Source: Prevotella sp.
GTDB taxonomy: Bacteria > Bacteroidota > Bacteroidia > Bacteroidales > Bacteroidaceae
Reading direction: 5' to 3'
Length of the DNA stretch: 17,577 nucleotides
NCBI GenBank assembly: GCA_003483565.1
Contig: DMYZ01000166.1
Coordinates: forward strand, 1-17,577
The notes under the pieces were generated by a model. It did not search any database. It was not told where the DNA came from and saw nothing but the letters and a program-made list of their open reading frames with translations. How positions within the stretch are numbered: position 1 is the first letter of the stretch; every line of letters starts with the position of its first letter. This document shows, one piece after another, positions 14,804 through 17,577 of this stretch. The translations under genes and the position numbers were made by a program.

Positions 14804-16771
14804 ATGGTAAAAATCACATTTCCGGATGGTTCTGTTCGTGAATACGAAGAGGGTGTAACCGGGTTACAAATCGCCGAGAGTATTTCACCGGCTCTCGCTC
14901 GCAACGTTGTATCTTGCGGTGTAAATGGTGAAATTGTAGAGTTGAATCGTCCTATCAATGAAGATGCCAGGATAGAACTTTATAAGTTTGAAGACAAACA
15001 AGGTAAAGAAACTTTTTGGCATACTTCTGCTCATCTCCTTGCTGAAGCTTTGCAGGAACTTTATCCTGGTATTCAGTTTGGTTTCGGCCCTGCTATTGAT
15101 AATGGATTCTTTTATGATGTTATGCCACCTAAGGGTACAGCAATCTCTGAAAATGATTTCCACAAGATAGAGGACAAGATGAGAGAACTCGCCAAGAAAG
15201 ATGAGAAACTTATCCGGCGGGAGGTATCTAAAGTTGATGCTTTAAAAGAATTTAAAGCTGATGGTCAGGAGTATAAATGTGAACATATTGATCAAGACTT
15301 AAAAGATGGTACGATCACAACTTATACTCAGGGGCGTTTTACAGACCTTTGCAAAGGCCCTCATCTTCTTTCTACAGGTGCAATAAAGGCTATTAAAATT
15401 ACAAGTGTTGCTGGTGCTTTCTGGAGAGGCGATGCCAAGCGTGAGCAAATGACTCGTATCTATGGCATTACATTCCCTAAAAAGAAAATGCTGGATGAGT
15501 ATCTGGCAATGCTTGAAGAGGCTAAGAAGCGTGATCATCGTAAGATTGGTAAAGAGATGGAACTCTTTATGTTTTCAGAGCGCGTTGGTAAAGGACTTCC
15601 TATTTGGTTGCCAAAGGGAACTCAACTTCGTCTCCGCTTGCAGGATATGCTCCGTCGCGTATTGAAACCTTATAATTATCAAGAGGTCATCACTCCGGGT
15701 ATTGGTTCTAAAAACTTGTATGTTACTTCCGGCCATTATGCACATTATGGCAAGGACAGTTTCCAACCAATCCATACTCCAGAAGAGGATGAGGAATATA
15801 TGCTAAAACCGATGAACTGCCCTCATCATTGCGAAGTATATGCATGGAAGCCACGCTCTTATAAAGACTTGCCTTTGCGTATTTCTGAATTTGGTACGGT
15901 ATTCCGCTATGAAAAGAGTGGTGAACTTCATGGACTTACACGTGTTCGCAATTTTACACAGGATGATGCTCATATCTTCGTACGCCCTGATCAAGTAAAG
16001 CATGAATTTGAAATCGTTATTGATATTATTCAAAAGGTATTCCAAATTTTCGGTTTTACAAATTATGAGGCACAGATATCTCTCCGTGATCCAAAGGATA
16101 CGGAGAAGTATATTGGTTCTGATGAAATATGGGAAGAAAGCCAGAATGCTATTCGTGAAGCTTGTCGTGAGAAGAAACTGAAAACAACGGAGGAAGAAGG
16201 TGAAGCTGCTTTCTATGGTCCTAAACTTGACTTTATGGTAAAGGATGCTATCGGTCGTAGATGGCAGTTGGGTACTATTCAGGTCGATTATAATCTTCCG
16301 GAACGTTTCAAACTAGAGTATACGGATGTTGACAATACCAAAAAAACTCCAGTTATGATTCATCGTGCACCGTTTGGAAGTCTTGAACGGTTTACAGCTG
16401 TGCTTATAGAGCATACTGCCGGGCATTTCCCGTTATGGTTAGCTCCTGATCAAGTTGCCATCCTTCCTATTTCTGAAAAATATAACGATTATGCTAAGAA
16501 GCTTAAGAAGTATTTTGATGCTAAGGATGTTCGGGGCTATATTGATGACAGAAATGAAAAAATTGGTCGCAAAATCCGCGATAATGAGTTGAAGCGCGTT
16601 CCATACATGGTCGTAGTAGGCGAGAAAGAAGCAGAAGAAGGTCTTGTCTCTATGCGTAAGCAGGGTGGCGGTGAACAGGCTACCATGAGTATGGAAGAAT
16701 TTGCCGGACGTATTAACGCTGAAGTTGCTGATCAGTTGAAGGCTTGTGATTCTGACCCTGTTGAGGAGTAA
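14804..16771 (+). CDS. thrS: Threonyl-tRNA synthetase
   Basis: Charges tRNA-Thr and edits Ser-tRNA-Thr. The 655-aa protein has the full bacterial layout: TGS (about 1-62), editing domain with HTSAH (73-77) and CKGPH (183-187, zinc-type ligands C183 and H187), class II core with motif 2 (about 362-388, including RYEKSG), zinc ligands C339 in MNCPHH and H390 in DDAH, motif 3 RAPFGSLERF, and an anticodon-binding domain with VAILPISEKY to the C-terminus. The ATG at 14804 starts MVKITFPDGS, the standard TGS opening. It has its own promoter and is followed by a terminator nested with the infC promoter. Confidence 0.98.
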   Translation: MVKITFPDGSVREYEEGVTGLQIAESISPALARNVVSCGVNGEIVELNRPINEDARIELYKFEDKQGKETFWHTSAHLLAEALQELYPGIQFGFGPAIDNGFFYDVMPPKGTAISENDFHKIEDKMRELAKKDEKLIRREVSKVDALKEFKADGQEYKCEHIDQDLKDGTITTYTQGRFTDLCKGPHLLSTGAIKAIKITSVAGAFWRGDAKREQMTRIYGITFPKKKMLDEYLAMLEEAKKRDHRKIGKEMELFMFSERVGKGLPIWLPKGTQLRLRLQDMLRRVLKPYNYQEVITPGIGSKNLYVTSGHYAHYGKDSFQPIHTPEEDEEYMLKPMNCPHHCEVYAWKPRSYKDLPLRISEFGTVFRYEKSGELHGLTRVRNFTQDDAHIFVRPDQVKHEFEIVIDIIQKVFQIFGFTNYEAQISLRDPKDTEKYIGSDEIWEESQNAIREACREKKLKTTEEEGEAAFYGPKLDFMVKDAIGRRWQLGTIQVDYNLPERFKLEYTDVDNTKKTPVMIHRAPFGSLERFTAVLIEHTAGHFPLWLAPDQVAILPISEKYNDYAKKLKKYFDAKDVRGYIDDRNEKIGRKIRDNELKRVPYMVVVGEKEAEEGLVSMRKQGGGEQATMSMEEFAGRINAEVADQLKACDSDPVEE

Positions 16772-16822
16772 AGATTGAATTCGAGCTTAATTATAATCAT
16801 GAAAGTAATAATATACAATAAA

Positions 16823-16858
16823 AAGGTCGGGAATTATTTGTTTAATTCCTGGCTTTTT
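16823..16858 (+). terminator. Terminator of thrS, overlapping the infC promoter
   Basis: A 14-position stem (16823-16836 with 16843-16856, three G-T pairs) has a 6-nt loop TTTGTT and is followed by a T-run. Its loop contains the -33 box TTTG of the infC promoter. Confidence 0.8.
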
Positions 16859-16868
16859 CGTAATTTTG
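16837..16868 (+). promoter_or_regulatory. Promoter of infC
   Basis: TTTG (16837-16840), a 20-nt spacer and TAATTTTG (16861-16868) match the Bacteroidetes consensus. The start codon follows 36 nt later. Confidence 0.82.
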
Positions 16869-16904
16869 CACTCGATTATAAAAAATTGACATTAAAATAG
16901 TTGA

Positions 16905-17577
16905 ATGAAGAACGACAAAAATAAGCTAAAGAGCCAATACCGTGTAAATGAACAGATTCATATGCGTGAGGTTCGAGTTGTAAGTGATGCAGGCTCGGAA
17001 GTAATGCCGACCCGCAAGGCTTTGGATATGGCCCATCAAGAAGGAGTTGATCTCGTGGAGATATCTCCTAATGCGCAACCTCCAGTATGCCGTCTCATTG
17101 ACTATTCTAAGTTCCTTTATCAGCAGAAGAAACGCCAGAAAGAGATGAAACAGAAGCAGATAAAGGTTGAGGTCAAGGAAATTAGATTTGGACCGCAGAC
17201 CGATGAGCACGATTATCAATTTAAATTGAGGCATGCTCAGGATTTTCTTGAAGGCGGAAACAAGGTTCGTGCTTACGTTTTTTTCCGTGGACGAAGCATC
17301 TTGTTCAAAGAGCAAGGAGAAGTTCTCCTTCTCCGTTTTGCCAATGATCTTGAAGAATACGGTAAAGTAGAGCAGATGCCAAAATTGGAAGGAAAGAAGA
17401 TGTTTCTTTATTTGGCTTCTAAAAAAGCAGCTCAGGCAAAAAAAAGTCAGCAACGTATAGATAGGGAAAAGCGTGAGGCTGAATCCGTATCGGAAACAGA
17501 GAAAATAGAAAAGACTCAAGTTGATTCTGACGGCTTGGCTAATGCTAAAGGTGGTGATGAACTCGCAAATCTAAAAG
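16905..17577 (+). CDS. infC: Translation initiation factor IF-3 (3' partial)
   Basis: IF-3 binds the 30S subunit, controls start-codon choice and prevents subunit joining. The frame opens at ATG 16905 (MKNDKNKLKSQYRVNEQI) and stays open to the window edge, 224 codons. The N-domain signature is SQYRVNEQI then MPTRKALDMA and VDLVEISPNAQPPVCRLIDY. A Lys/Gln-rich linker (about 74-86) leads to the C-domain with KEIRFGPQTDEHDY and the GRSILFKEQGE block. From about residue 172 the protein continues as a Lys/Glu/Gln-rich tail beyond the roughly 180-aa E. coli length. A canonical ATG is used, unlike the AUU of E. coli infC. I expect rpmI and rplT downstream. Confidence 0.95.
   Translation, partial: MKNDKNKLKSQYRVNEQIHMREVRVVSDAGSEVMPTRKALDMAHQEGVDLVEISPNAQPPVCRLIDYSKFLYQQKKRQKEMKQKQIKVEVKEIRFGPQTDEHDYQFKLRHAQDFLEGGNKVRAYVFFRGRSILFKEQGEVLLLRFANDLEEYGKVEQMPKLEGKKMFLYLASKKAAQAKKSQQRIDREKREAESVSETEKIEKTQVDSDGLANAKGGDELANLK

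Noticed and set aside
14730..14804. Leader attenuator or T-box before thrS
   Set aside because: The mapped promoter boxes leave only about 24 nt of leader, too short for a T-box or attenuator, and no specifier-like structure is visible.

Overview
The window (about 17.6 kb, AT-rich, tightly packed) looks like a chromosomal segment from a Bacteroidales bacterium, most likely Prevotella or a close relative. Three things point there. The sigma-ABfr-type promoters (TTTG, 19-20 nt spacer, TAnnTTTG) recur upstream of genes. Shine-Dalgarno sequences are mostly absent. The gene order SPOR lipoprotein - ruvX - def - TPR protein - thrS - infC is, from my knowledge of the group, typical of Bacteroidetes. 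I see no tRNA, rRNA, CRISPR array, transposase or phage structural gene.

Layout. (1) Bases 1-1853: the 3' part of a GH13 alpha-amylase-family enzyme that runs in frame into a C-terminal AlaX-like (alanyl-tRNA editing) domain. It ends at a strong hairpin terminator. (2) Bases 1959-4464: a vitamin B6 cluster. It holds a regulator made of a degenerate ThiD/pyridoxal-kinase-like domain fused to an AraC-type HTH, followed by pdxS and pdxT, the two subunits of PLP synthase. (3) Bases 4465-5065: about 600 bp without a credible gene but rich in inverted repeats. (4) Bases 5105-6070: a secreted TPR protein, convergent with (5) a minus-strand block: rng (RNase E/G), a 29-codon basic ribosomal-type microprotein and an HU-family gene, with a strong terminator inside the block. 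(6) Bases 8474-9937: pyruvate kinase, divergent from HU. (7) Bases 10086-10925: a minus-strand three-gene envelope/stress-type operon (YtxH protein, Holin-X-like two-TM protein, 76-aa unknown). (8) Bases 11144-17577: a plus-strand housekeeping run of SPOR lipoprotein, ruvX, def, large TPR protein, thrS and infC (cut by the window end).

How the genes relate. Regions 5 and 8 concern core information processing: nucleoid, ribosome, RNA decay, N-terminal deformylation, aminoacylation and translation initiation. The B6 cluster is a biosynthetic unit whose adjacent regulator probably senses a B6 or pyrimidine-like ligand through a dead kinase fold. The most unusual items are the GH13-AlaX fusion with a substituted zinc ligand, the pseudokinase-AraC regulator next to pdxST, the microprotein gene with a terminator separating it from rng, and the inverted-repeat-rich gap downstream of pdxT. 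These claims rest on reading motifs by eye; no database search was run.
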